Assembly: GCA_009663005.1 (NCBI GenBank) | Contig: CM018907.1 | Location: 7,952,186 to 7,977,185 of the forward strand | Length of the DNA stretch: 25,000 nucleotides | Direction of reading: 5' to 3' | From: Actinidia chinensis | Lineage: Eukaryota > Streptophyta > Magnoliopsida > Ericales > Actinidiaceae | Made by a program: the position numbers and the translations under genes | The notes under the pieces: generated by a model | What the model saw: only the letters and a program-made list of their open reading frames with translations | The model's database searches: none | What the model was told of the DNA's origin: nothing | Part shown: piece after piece, positions 10,540 through 19,782 of the stretch | How positions within the stretch are numbered: position 1 is the first letter of the stretch | Layout: every line of letters begins with the position of its first letter

Positions 10540-11205
10540 GTCTTATCAATCAAAGGAGATGTCTTATCAATGTCATTGTTATGAATAAGCTCGATTACGA
10601 AAGAATATTGAGTTTGGGTTGTGGTAGGATATCGAGTTTGCTATTGAAGGTATGCGAACTGATATTCTATAGATTATTTAATATTGTTGCCTTGAGTTAT
10701 TGAACAATCTCTGATTACGAGTCATTGAACAATTTCTGTTGCAAGTACTTTATACCTTTACACAACCCTTGACCTTTACCCCCACAGACAACACCCCATC
10801 TCCTCCACGATCACAAATCTCCTTGTCTAGCCTTCGAACCTAGGATTAGGGTTGCAGTTTAAAAGCAATAATTATTGTAAATGGTGTCCTTAGAAGAGTG
10901 GGGGTATTAGAAAATAAGGGGGTTAGAATAGAGGCACCTGGTCTGTGTAGAATATAAGGCCATTGAGTTCAACTTAATTTCGGAAATGCCCCTAACTACC
11001 TGTGGTAGAAAGAGAGCTAGGATCACTGGCGGGAACGCAGCAACGTCACAGTGACGACTCGATTCGACGTTTGTCATACAGAGATCATGGTACGTGTCAA
11101 AATTTCATTGGTCGTATTTTATCATCCGGTCGCAGTTATATTCCTTCCACAATAGTGATAAGCACTCACTTTGAGTGGATATATAATATATACATATTTT
11201 TGTCA
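10540..11205. other. Intergenic sequence with short direct repeats
   Basis: I recognise no gene. The 11-mer GTCTTATCAAT occurs at 10540-10550 and again at 10561-10571, directly beside the copia LTR end. A loosely repeated block, TTGAACAAT-C/T-TCTG, occurs twice between about 10700 and 10740. The plus-strand ORF at 11002-11238 has no recognisable motif. Confidence 0.5.
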
Positions 11206-11297
11206 TCTCATAAAATTTGTGAGACTCGTCTTAATTAATATTTTTATATTTTTTTAAAAATTTTAATTAGAACAGGTCTCACTTATTTTATACACAT
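11206..11297. repeat. Imperfect palindrome / hairpin (possible small MITE)
   Basis: GTGAGACTCGTCTTAATTA at 11219 pairs imperfectly with TAATTAGAACAGGTCTCAC, which ends at 11282. The arms continue outward as ATAAAATTT and TTATTTTAT. The loop is AT-only. The structure resembles a foldback element, but I could not assign target-site duplications. Confidence 0.6.
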
Positions 11298-11573
11298 TCA
11301 TTTTTAAGTGTATCCCATTCTTATTCATTCTTTCCACAAACAAACATGCTTGCAGTTGAATTAATGTTAAAAGTTAATTATTAAATAATATAATTTAAAA
11401 AGTATTAAAATAATATTTTTTTATTCGTTTATTTGTTTTTAATATATGTACATATGTAAAATTTGTGACACATAATATAATTTTTTAAAATAAAAAAAAA
11501 TAATAACCTTCCGTAAACACCCAAATAGGCTCAGTAAACTGTATATGATTAACATTTAAAAAAATTGTCTAGT
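11298..11573. other. AT-rich intergenic DNA
   Basis: Long A/T runs and no coding signal. I see nothing I can name here. Confidence 0.5.
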
Positions 11574-11898
11574 CCCCGTTTGGCTTAAGTTTTTAAAACT
11601 ATTTTAGCTGTTTTAATTTTTGAATTTTTATATTTTAAGATATAACTTTTTTTATTAAATAATTAAAATTTTTTATTTTTTATTTTTGTTTGATAAAATG
11701 AGTTTAAAAATATAAAATTTTATATAAATTGAAAAATTCAACTCAAAAGACAAAAAGACTCGCTAATTTGTCAAAGTCCACTTGTGAAGAGGAAGTGAAA
11801 AAAATATAAAATTTAATTAAATAAAATATTTTTCACTAAAAACAAAAAATAATTAAAAATCAAAAACATCTACAAAAAACCTCCGGCCAAATTCGCCC
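11574..11898. mobile_element. Possible MITE with degenerate terminal inverted repeats
   Basis: The left end reads CCCCGTTTGGCTTAAG. The right end (CCGGCCAAATTCGCCC) is a loose inverse of it. The interior is AT-rich and itself partly inverted. 'CCCCGTTTGG' ends are common among plant hAT- and Harbinger-related miniature elements. No clean target duplication is visible, so the borders are uncertain. Confidence 0.4.
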
Positions 11899-12586
11899 AA
11901 ATAAACTATAAAAAAGAAAAACTCTGCTTTTTTAGTAGAATATACTTGCCTTAATTGCTCGGTGGTTCGCCTCGCCTGCTTGACTAAGTCCATGGCAGCG
12001 CCTATGATCCCGGCTCATACGACTTATGATCGTGAACGAGATCACCAAGACTTGTAGATCGATGATTAGAAGAATTAAGGATATTATAGAGCTACTTGTC
12101 TCACTTTTGAGGTTGCGCTACTGTGATCGGTATTAGACATGAAAGCGAGCGCTATGAACAACTCTCCTATAAAAATGTAGCATCCACCTATTGAGGTCGA
12201 AACCCTTCCGTCGTTGGGCCATTTTTGTGCCTTATCCACATTGCCAAGCAAGTGAGATTTTCAAACAAACTGCAATTCAAGTTATACCAAAGCCAATCTG
12301 GGTAAAAAAAATGCTGAACACGAAACCAATGGTTCACATCCTCCACCAAGCACACACATGAAACACACATGTCAGAATAAACCTCATCATCTTGGTCCAT
12401 ATCTGTTATACAACACGAACTCTACACCACTTCCATATGGTATCAGTAACAATGGAGTTTTCAGAGTCCCCCATAATCTACAGCGCAATAGCGATCTACA
12501 AAAAGGACCCTTCTGCGTAATCATGAGTGCCAAACTCCAAATGAACGATCATCAAAGTGAATCAACGATCGAAAAATAAGCACCGG
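11899..12586. other. Intergenic / probable 3' region of the COBL gene
   Basis: No recognisable coding sequence. The part nearest 12586 should hold the 3' untranslated region of the minus-strand COBL gene. The minus-strand ORF at 12188-12400 and the plus-strand ORF at 12358-12579 match no family I know. No unambiguous polyadenylation signal was found. Confidence 0.45.
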
Positions 12587-14033
12587 CTACAAAACCAAGC
12601 AGCCACACCTCCTCCCATGGCTATCCTGCATTAACATGAAAACTAAGATTGCTAAGAGTACCGAAATGCTTATGGTTGAGCCCTTCCTATAAGCATTACT
12701 CGTAGGAAGTGCCGTGGGAAGAGAGCCATTCTCCCATTGAAAAATTACTTTTGTAGGAACCCATCCCTCCAACCACATTGATTCCGGAGGCTTTACTTCG
12801 TAAATGAGATAACTGACTGTTGTTTCCCGGGAACCATCGGATCCTTGTTGTTCTGGGTTCACCCCATCTGTTGCGGTACAGATAGTTGAAGTAGCGAAGC
12901 CCTGCATGAATATTGTATTGTTAGCACCAATCAGGAGCTTCCGTTGAACGAATACACTTTGGAAAACAGGAGCTGCTTTATCCATTTCCACCGCAGTAAA
13001 CCAATCGGGGCTAAATGAAGTCTCCTCCAATTGAAGATTGATGTCCGTGCGGGTCCTCAGCGACTGTAGTCGTGTATAGATGCCCATTAATGCTGACACC
13101 GCAGTTGTCTCCGCAGGGTAAAGGGTTTGCTTGGAAAAGCTTTAAGTAAGATCAGCCCCAAGCGGTAGCCCAAATCAGTTCCCGGTTTTCGAAAGGGAAA
13201 CAAGGAATTGCCTGAGGTGGAAGAAGAAGAGCCGGGGAAGTAGTAATACAGTACGGGCTCGAGGTACTAGGGCAACACAAGCACAGGTTTTGCAAGGGAT
13301 GACAGATTCCATGGGAATAAGCAGAAAACGTGAAGCAAGCCCCCCCCCCACTAGGGCTTGCCTCTTTGGTGTGTGATGTGGCACACCACCTGCCAGCTTT
13401 GCAAATGCAGTTCTATCCGAGGCAACCCGCCAGGGTTGGGAATTGGTAGGGTCACCCGGAGTGGAGGTCCACATTGATAAATCAGGGTTGATGTCCATTG
13501 ATCTTCCAGTTCGTGGCGGGGCAGCTGTGAACGGTTGAGATCCGGCGGCCATTTTGCAAAACATTAATTTGGAAAACTTGAAGTGATTGCTTGGGGTCCA
13601 TCGATGGAGGCAAGATCGTTGCCATTCCGGCAACAAAAGGGTATCATTCAGGTTGTGTCATTGGTCTTTTCAAGTGGAAGGTCAATAGGTGCGGCCTTCT
13701 TGACAATTCAATACGTTGGCGAAGTCCAATTCCTTGTAGAATTGGCCTTGCCGACATAATGCAGTCTGATGCATCAAGAACATGGGATACGCCCTTTCAT
13801 GGTGTCAATGAACTCAGCTTCATCCAGTCCCAACTTACATTCCAATTATCAAGGCGGCCCAGGGGATTATGGTTTGCGTTTGACCTGAGCCCAGTGAATA
13901 GAGTCATTATGTATGATCACGTCATACATTATTGTGAGATCGCCATTTTGGAGGGGCAGAAATCCGTCGTCTGAGGTGATGTTAGTTTTAAAATTTGGGT
14001 CTTTGGTACAGCACACTTGCATTTCACTCTTCC
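12587..14033 (-). pseudogene. COBL exon 2: COBRA domain and GPI-anchor tail, disrupted by multiple indels
   Basis: Family blocks occur in order but in changing frames: [13 protein letters not shown] and FLPLQNGDL (start), then [13 protein letters not shown] (about 13880-13840), DFANVLNCQ (13726-13700), [11 protein letters not shown] (13683-13651), IPFCCRNG (13644-13621), [11 protein letters not shown] (about 13398-13366), [10 protein letters not shown] (about 13309-13277), [13 protein letters not shown] (about 13126-13088), [21 protein letters not shown] and a hydrophobic tail [15 protein letters not shown] after SNAYRKG, the expected GPI signal. The cysteine-rich centre is the COBRA signature. 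The first in-frame stop is at 13870-13868. One break coincides with a C10 run at 13340-13349. The final open frame stops at 12587. Residues after the hydrophobic tail ([13 protein letters not shown]) are unusual for a GPI signal and may reflect another shift. Confidence 0.85.
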
Positions 14034-16555
14034 CTATAAAAACCACAAACAAGAGATGTACATAATACAGATGAGACAACACATAAATCAGCTTCAGAAG
14101 CCTAACTTGCAAAGGAAACACCATTCTATATTCACACAAATCAACGACTCTGCAAACGAAAATTGCCATAAGCAGCCAAAGAAAAGGAAAATCAAAAATA
14201 AATACTAAGAAAACACACACATATAAGATCAAAATGTCTTAAATTTCCACTTTTTACGATAGTTATGTTCTCCAAATTCCAGTCTATATTTATGGACAAA
14301 ACCCAAACTTATCTTGGTTGTTTCAAGGTTGTCTCAAGATCAGCTCCCTAATTCCATCACAAGATGATGAAGCGTGTTATATGGTTCACACTCTGGGTTA
14401 CACAGGGAAGGCGAGCGTGTCACATAAATAAATTTTTAATGTTCTTCCAACCAACCTAAAATTCATTCAGTTAGACTTGATTAACTGTTAGTTCATTATT
14501 TTACGAATCTAATACACATTATTTATGTAGGCAAGAATGCAAGTAATACACTCTTTTTGGTAAGCAAGAAATTTACTGAAGAAAGAGAGAATACAATAAT
14601 GCACTTTTATTTAGCATATTCAACTAATTTTAAAATTTTCGATTATAAAGGATCGGCTGGTTTAAGGATGAATTCAAGTTTTGGTCATTTTGGACCCAAA
14701 TCCAACCATTTGCAAGCTCAAAAATCAGTATCAAGGGAAAAAGAGATCTATTTATTCGAACTTCAGAGCCTCATCCAACTCCAACCAGAGTCAGCCAAAC
14801 CAACTAGAAGTAGATTGGGTTTGCAAGATGAACATACAGCTAGTTTTAAATAATCAAGAGAAAAATACATTACTTTCCCTGAGCGTGTCACTTTAACAAT
14901 AATTATCATTTTCCTTGTATCCTATGATAAACATTTCGTGTTAGGAATATTATGTGATTGTGTCATCTATAGCTCAATCAAGAAATTCTATGGTCATAAC
15001 AATCTGAAGATTTTCCCCACTTTTTTCCCTTCCTACCGCAGTAAAAGCCAAGTAGAAATTGCTTCATTAGGAGTTCCATGAAAGAAAAGTTGGAAATACA
15101 AATGATTGATTCTCCTATCAAGGGGAAATCCACCTTATATTAGTTAAGCACTGCTTAGGGTTAGTGAAGTAATTAATTGTTGGTTATTGTCTGTGTTTGA
15201 CCCACCGAACATCTAACATTTCTCTTGTTTAGGGCAAGGTTGTAGTAATGATGGTGATTCTTTCCATCTTATATGAAAATGTGAAAAGCAATTTCAATTA
15301 CTTTTTTTAAACTCCAAAAAAAATGTTTTGCCACGAAAATAACCAAAACACATGTAATAAGAATTATGCCAAATAGGCTGTTGCTAAGTTCCAACGAAAA
15401 CCCTCTATGCTCTGAATTACATGTCACCTTTCATTCGTATTGATTATATGAAAGAAGTTTTTGAGAACATAAAACCTTGTGGATTATACATATTTTGTAA
15501 ATCTTCCAAGTATATTTTCATCATCCACATCTTGATCAGCTTTGAGAGAAATGTTCAAGTTTGTAGCTTGGTATATTACAGTCAACACTTTATTGTTTGA
15601 AAATTCATAACATTATATATCTAATACATAATTAATTTATCCTACATTCCCAACTTTGTCTCGCTACCACACCCACTGCAATATTAAAATTTATATCACA
15701 GAGAACGGTCTAGATCCAGAAACTACCACATAAACACATCAAGGACAAGGGATCAGATCTATTCAACACTAATCACAAAAAATAACAACAATTAAAATAA
15801 CACAGTATAGACGCTAAAAAGACGTGTAATCAAATCCAATTAAAATAGCTTCTCCAACCAGACACAGAACAAAGACCCATCAAAATAGTTTCTCCAGAAA
15901 GTCATCTCAAGTACCAGTTCCAAAATTTCCTTCACCACCCACAAATTTTCTCAGCAGCCAAACAGAGAGACACAACAAATATCCTAACAAGCTGATCAAA
16001 ATCAGAACATAATTTCATACCTTGCATAGTGGGTTTAGGGCAAACGAAGCCATCATTGGCCAGAGAGATGTTCGCAGGCATGGGAATACTGGGCAATCCG
16101 ACTCCGAACTGGGTCCCCACCAGATCGATCCGGGTCGACATCTGGGTCAAGTCGCCAGCAGTCTCAATGGCGGTCTCCAGATCCGTGCTCGGGTAACCAG
16201 CGAAAACGGTGCCGTTTCCGACACCGGCCGGTAGGCTAGTTCCGTCGGCGAGAATGGCGTTTGAGGCGGAGACCAAGTACTCTTCGTGGGTAAACCCGAC
16301 CCAGACCTTCCACGACTTGAGCGGGTCAAGTCCATTATTGAGTATAGTAATAGTGGATTCGAATCTGTAGGGTTGTCGGGTCGGGTTGGATTTCCGTGTC
16401 GGAGGCAGCTGTGCCCCGCCGGTGTAGGAGTACGAGAGGAATATCCCGTTGCAGGCATCGGCGGCGGGCGACGGCGCGGCGGGCTGCGCGTGGGTTAGAG
16501 AGAGAGGGGAGAGGAGAGAGAGGAGAAGGGGGAAGATGAAGAGAGTGGGGGCCAT
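12587..16555 (-). CDS. COBRA-like protein gene, COBL7-type, two exons, exon 2 frame-broken
   Basis: Spliced model on the minus strand: exon 1 16555-16021, intron 16020-14034, exon 2 14033-12587. The coding length is about 660 codons, as expected for the longer COBL subgroup (Arabidopsis COBL7-COBL11), which carries an extra N-terminal domain before the COBRA domain (PF04833). These proteins are secreted, GPI-anchored to the plasma membrane outer face, and implicated in cellulose and wall organisation or in pollen-tube and cell-surface functions. Exon 1 is open throughout. Exon 2 matches the family from end to end but needs many small frame corrections. This is either a young pseudogene or a functional gene with consensus indel errors; I favour the latter because amino-acid conservation between the breaks is high and the total length is right. 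Confidence 0.85.
14034..16020 (-). other. Intron of the COBL gene (1,987 bp)
   Basis: The donor is CAAG/GTATGA at 16020 and the acceptor TTTATAG/GGAAG at 14034 (minus strand). Joining them restores a glycine codon and continues directly into [15 protein letters not shown], the known continuation of the family, so both sites are well supported. The intron is AT-rich. The plus-strand ORFs inside it (for example 14557-14853) have no recognisable domain, and I see no clear transposon ends within it. Confidence 0.85.
16021..16555 (-). CDS. COBL exon 1: signal peptide and subgroup-specific N-terminal domain
   Basis: I chose the ATG at 16555 (ACCAACATGGCC, a good plant start context). The frame continues upstream for six codons but without an ATG. 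It encodes 178 codons plus one base. Residues 1 to about 24 form a hydrophobic signal peptide ([20 protein letters not shown], then THAQ), followed by a Pro/Ala spacer and [14 protein letters not shown]. The block [14 protein letters not shown](K)[35 protein letters not shown] and FVCPKPTMQ follows the N-terminal domain of COBL7-type proteins. NGT and NIS are potential N-glycosylation sites. The exon ends CAAG/GTATG at 16021/16020, splitting a glycine codon. No frameshift or stop is present over 535 bp. Confidence 0.9.
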
Positions 16556-16615
16556 GTTGGTTTTTATTTTCAAACCTTGAATTTAGAGAGAGAGGGTGTA
16601 CGTATAGATTCGTGC

Positions 16616-16623
16616 ATATATAT
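16616..16623 (-). promoter_or_regulatory. Candidate TATA box of the COBL gene
   Basis: ATATATAT lies in the palindrome GCATATATATGC (16614-16625), about 60 bp upstream of the chosen ATG. With initiation some 30 bp downstream this leaves a short leader containing a CT-repeat (GA-repeat on the plus strand near 16586-16594), a common feature of plant 5' leaders. Confidence 0.55.
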
Positions 16624-16625
16624 GC

Positions 16626-16985
16626 AGAGAGAAGGGGGAGGAAACACGGAGAGGGAAATGAAATCGAATTAAAATACTCTTATGCTGTGTTTTGGTTGAA
16701 TGAAAAGATTGACAAAATTGAATAATTATTTTATTAAAATAATTAGTTTAATATTTAATTGAATAAAAAGTAAAGTCATTTCTTAAAATATGAAAATGAT
16801 CATTATATAGAGTAATAAAAAAATATTTATTTTATTCTCATTCTACTGAGAATAATTATTCATATCCGTTCCATTTCTTAAAAAAAATACATTACATTTA
16901 ACTAAATACAACCATTAAGTAAAACTTAGTGGAAGCTGTCTTAAGGTGTTTTTCTTTTCTTTGAAAAAATGTTTTTTATTCAAAT
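16626..16985. other. Upstream intergenic region of COBL, AT-rich
   Basis: Probably includes the gene's promoter. Beyond about 16680 it is AT-rich with no recognisable element. Individual regulatory motifs cannot be defended from sequence alone. Confidence 0.45.
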
Positions 16986-16989
16986 GTTT

Positions 16990-17580
16990 ATTCGGGAAAA
17001 TACACTTTATATCCTCATAATTTGATTCAAAATTTATTTTGCACTTTTTCATCCATTATTTGTTCAATTAATTAACAAAAAGTGGTAATGTCGCCCTTAT
17101 TTAAATGAAATGCTATAATTGCTACCTTCTTTTATTATTTTAATTTATCATATGATGCGCCGTAATCCTTAACCATAGGTTATAATTAGTTCATTTGTGG
17201 TATCTATTGTATTACTAAGTGTGATGTATGTCACATCAGATGATGAATTAAAATAATTTTAAATAAATGATAGTAAGCGTAACACTATTTTAATTAAATA
17301 ACAAATGAACAAAAATATCGTATTGACATTTGAATTAAGGCCCCGTTTGTGAAAAGAAAAAAATCAAGTTATTTTTTTATTTTTTAGATATTATCTCAAA
17401 TAAACTCTCATACACTCACCTCAAATAAACTTACTCTAACAAACAAAAAAATCCTGAGAATTTTAAGTAAAAAACCTACCCAATGTAACCAAATGGATAA
17501 GTGGTTAACTAATGTAAAATTGGAAGTGAAGGTATAAATTCAAACTTTATTTAAAGTACAGGTACAAAGTGTAAATTGAA
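16990..17580. repeat. Possible long inverted-repeat element (Mutator-like MITE style)
   Basis: The left end carries TACACTTTATATCC then TTTGATTCAA, and the right end carries GGTACAAAGTGTAAATTGAA. These are imperfect inverses of each other. Inner blocks also pair loosely (ATTATTTGTTCAATTAATT against AATTAAATAACAAATGAAC). 'Cactttgtacc' ends recur in plant inverted-repeat elements. A different 'GGCCCCGTTTG' end occurs at about 17339-17349, perhaps a second nested element whose other end I could not find. Confidence 0.38.
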
Positions 17581-18129
17581 TTTGTATTTGTCTTTGAGTG
17601 GGTCCACTCGTTCTCTATTACGCATGAATTTGAAAATATTTATGTGGGAAATAGTCCGTTGGTGGGTGGGAATCTTCTTCTCTCTCTTCTCTCTCTCTCC
17701 AATTGAACCTTTAAAATGGAAAGGCGAAACACTGCTTGGTGTAGTGTTTTTGAAATTGTCTTCAATAAATCAAACCCAGCAATTATTTTTTAAAAGAAAA
17801 GAAAAGAAAAGAAACAATCAAAGCCACAACAAATGTGTCTTCTGACCTTTTTCTTGTCACGAAAATGTCAAAATATAAGAAAGGAAAAAATACATTTATT
17901 TGTCACCACTTATTCCTCACATTTTAAGAAAATAGGAGTCTCTTTTTTTATTTTCTCATCCAACAATGATCTATTTTTTCTCTAATTCATTTAAATATTT
18001 TTTTTTATTTCTTTTCTTTTCAAATTTATTTACCATTTTAAAAAATTGATTTGACAAGTTATTAAAGCGACACAGCTTCTCTGCATGCCAAGATTTTGGG
18101 CATTTTGATAATCCACACCGTTCATATAG
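17581..18129. other. Intergenic sequence, no gene recognised
   Basis: Contains a CT-rich stretch (about 17670-17700) and a (GAAAA)n-like A/G run (about 17793-17812). The plus-strand ORF at 17576-17845 reads through these simple sequences and has no domain. Confidence 0.5.
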
Positions 18130-18131
18130 TA

Positions 18132-18322
18132 GACCTCGTACAGAAATTTTATAATGTTAATCGAATACAAATTAATAGTTGATCAAATTAATTCATATCA
18201 AAATAAATGAGTATATAATCATATGTGTCACACTCATTAATTTATTAAGTTATAAAATAGTATTGAACATATATTGATTTGTATTTGACTAACGTGATTT
18301 TTAAAATTTTTACAACGGAGTC
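18132..18322. mobile_element. MITE, about 191 bp, flanked by TA
   Basis: The left end GACCTCGTACAGAAATTTTA and the inverse of the right end (GACTCCGTTGTAAAAATTTT) form terminal inverted repeats. The pairing continues inward, with TCGAATACAAATTAAT opposite the inverse of ATTGATTTGTATTTGA. TA dinucleotides flank both sides (18130-18131, 18323-18324), which fits a Tc1/mariner-type (Stowaway-like) target duplication. There is no coding capacity. Confidence 0.6.
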
Positions 18323-18399
18323 TACAATATAAATTTTTGAATCATCAAATTAGAGAAGTTTCGTCATTATTAAATAAGAGAGAGAGACAAGAAAAAAAT

Positions 18400-18510
18400 T
18401 AATTTTTAAAATTTTAAGAGCTACTGTAATAATCTGTGGGGGTATTTTTTAGCCTTTTACTCCATACTGTAGAGTAAAATTATAGATGAGACATTTGTTG
18501 GAGATGCTCT
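18400..18510. mobile_element. 3' end of a MITE with GAGCATCTCCAA-type terminus (left end not found)
   Basis: The end TTGTTGGAGATGCTC (18496-18509) is the inverse of the GAGCATCTCCAACAA terminus common among plant miniature elements. The sequence before it (AGAGTAAAATTATAGATGAG) resembles the interior just before the right end of the next element (about 19085-19105), so both appear to be one family. Confidence 0.5.
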
Positions 18511-19121
18511 AAAGTATCTCCAATGACCTTTCTAGCTCCAATAAAACCATAAACCTGTTATTTTTATGGAGTCAAACCATAAATCCATGCTCCGATAAAC
18601 TCTCTACTAAGACTCTGTTTGATAATGCTTAAAATTTAAGCTTTTTTTAAGTTTGTTACAAAAAAAATCAAAATTTTTTATTTCTTTTTTCTTTTTTTGC
18701 TTTACTTTAGCTACAAATGAAAAAAAATAAAAAGCAAAAAGTAAAAAGTCAATTCTGACTGATTTTTTTGCTTATAAATTTTTAAAAAAAAAGCTAAAAA
18801 ACTGGTACCAAACAGAGCCTAAACCTGTTGTTTTTATGGGGTGCTATAGTAACTCTCTATATGTGAAAAGTCTCTGTTGAATCCTTATAAAAAATACAAA
18901 TTTCTTTCTCCTCTCCCCTCTCCATCCCTTCATACATTGTTACATCAAACTTATAAAAAATAAAAGTAAAAAAGAATTAAATAAAGTTTATTTAAATAAT
19001 TTAGAGTAAAAATAGAGTGTATTGTTAAATAATATAATAAAAATGGGATCCCTTAAATCTAAAGAAGTCTTTATTTTTTTAAAACGTGGGTAAAAATGGA
19101 GAGTATTGTTGGAGATGCTTT
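18511..19121. mobile_element. MITE of the GCATCTCCAA family, containing a nested Tourist-like MITE
   Basis: The left terminus is AAAGTATCTCCAATGA and the right terminus, inverted, is AAAGCATCTCCAACAA. The element starts directly where the preceding copy ends, so the two termini form a head-to-head pair around 18510. It is longer than usual because another MITE sits inside it (18611-18819). Similar phrases AAACCTGTTATTTTTATGG and AAACCTGTTGTTTTTATGG occur either side of the nested insertion. Confidence 0.6.
18611..18819. mobile_element. Tourist-like (PIF/Harbinger) MITE, 209 bp, with TAA target duplication
   Basis: The termini are GACTCTGTTTGATA and, inverted, GGCTCTGTTTGGTA. TAA flanks both sides (18608-18610 and 18820-18822), the standard target duplication of PIF/Harbinger elements. 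The subterminal A/T-rich arms also pair (AGCTTTTTTTAA with the inverse of TTAAAAAAAAAGCT). There is no ORF. It is mobilised in trans by a Harbinger transposase if at all. Confidence 0.75.
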
Positions 19122-19782
19122 GATAGCTTAGTTTAAGCATATTCATTTGCTGACAAATAAGAACAAACTCGACAATGGGATTTTTCGTGATAATAATTTA
19201 TATAATTGGTTATTACTATGTTCATCCATAGGTTATATCTTCTTCGTCTGTTTTTTTGTGCTCAATATCTATTTTTCATATCATGTGTGTGCATTGCGAA
19301 ATTCCAATTTAACACGCAATGGGAACACAAATTAGGTGGACTTTTCGTCCAGGACACGTTTTTCGGTCTGAGCTGTATGTATCCTAAAACAGGCCTTTTT
19401 GACTGTTGGCACATCATTTATGTAGGTTCACGCAATAAGAACCGCTCAAGAATTTTAGGACTTTCGGCAATGTTAAAATGAGTTTTTCTTTAAAAAAAAA
19501 CTACTCGGTACATTGGAATAGAAAATATGGGGTCAACACCACGCATGTTTCAAGTTTCAACATCTGAGTGTCTAGCACAAATATTGGTAGACATGTTTTT
19601 TAGGAGTGAACAAATACAGTCGATAGACGAGTCTCGACTTTTCGCTATATGAGTCTCGACTTTTCGCTATACATATTGGATAATTAGGCATGTAGTACTC
19701 ACCAAGAGTGATCCTTGAGGGGTCTATAAAAGTTACAAATTTTAATAAACTAAAACAATAGAATTATTAAGGTTTATATAGA
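19122..19782. other. Intergenic sequence with a 22-bp tandem duplication
   Basis: Overlapping plus-strand ORFs at 19147-19481 have no recognisable domain and no conserved-family feel. A perfect or near-perfect tandem copy of GAGTCTCGACTTTTCGCTAT occurs at 19629-19650 and 19651-19672. Nothing else is identified. Confidence 0.5.

Noticed and set aside
11940..12190. Possible tRNA or small RNA gene in the GC-richer patch
   Set aside because: A GGTTCGCC-like phrase is present, but no cloverleaf arms could be paired around it.
13591..13974. 127-codon plus-strand ORF
   Set aside because: Lies opposite COBL exon 2, whose conserved blocks are read on the minus strand.
16022..16498. Plus-strand ORFs and a second minus-strand frame over COBL exon 1
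   Set aside because: Shadows of the GC-rich, clearly coding exon 1 frame.
16555..16573. Upstream extension of the COBL reading frame (six extra codons)
   Set aside because: The upstream codon is TTG, not ATG. The in-frame ATG at 16555 has a good context and is directly followed by the signal peptide.
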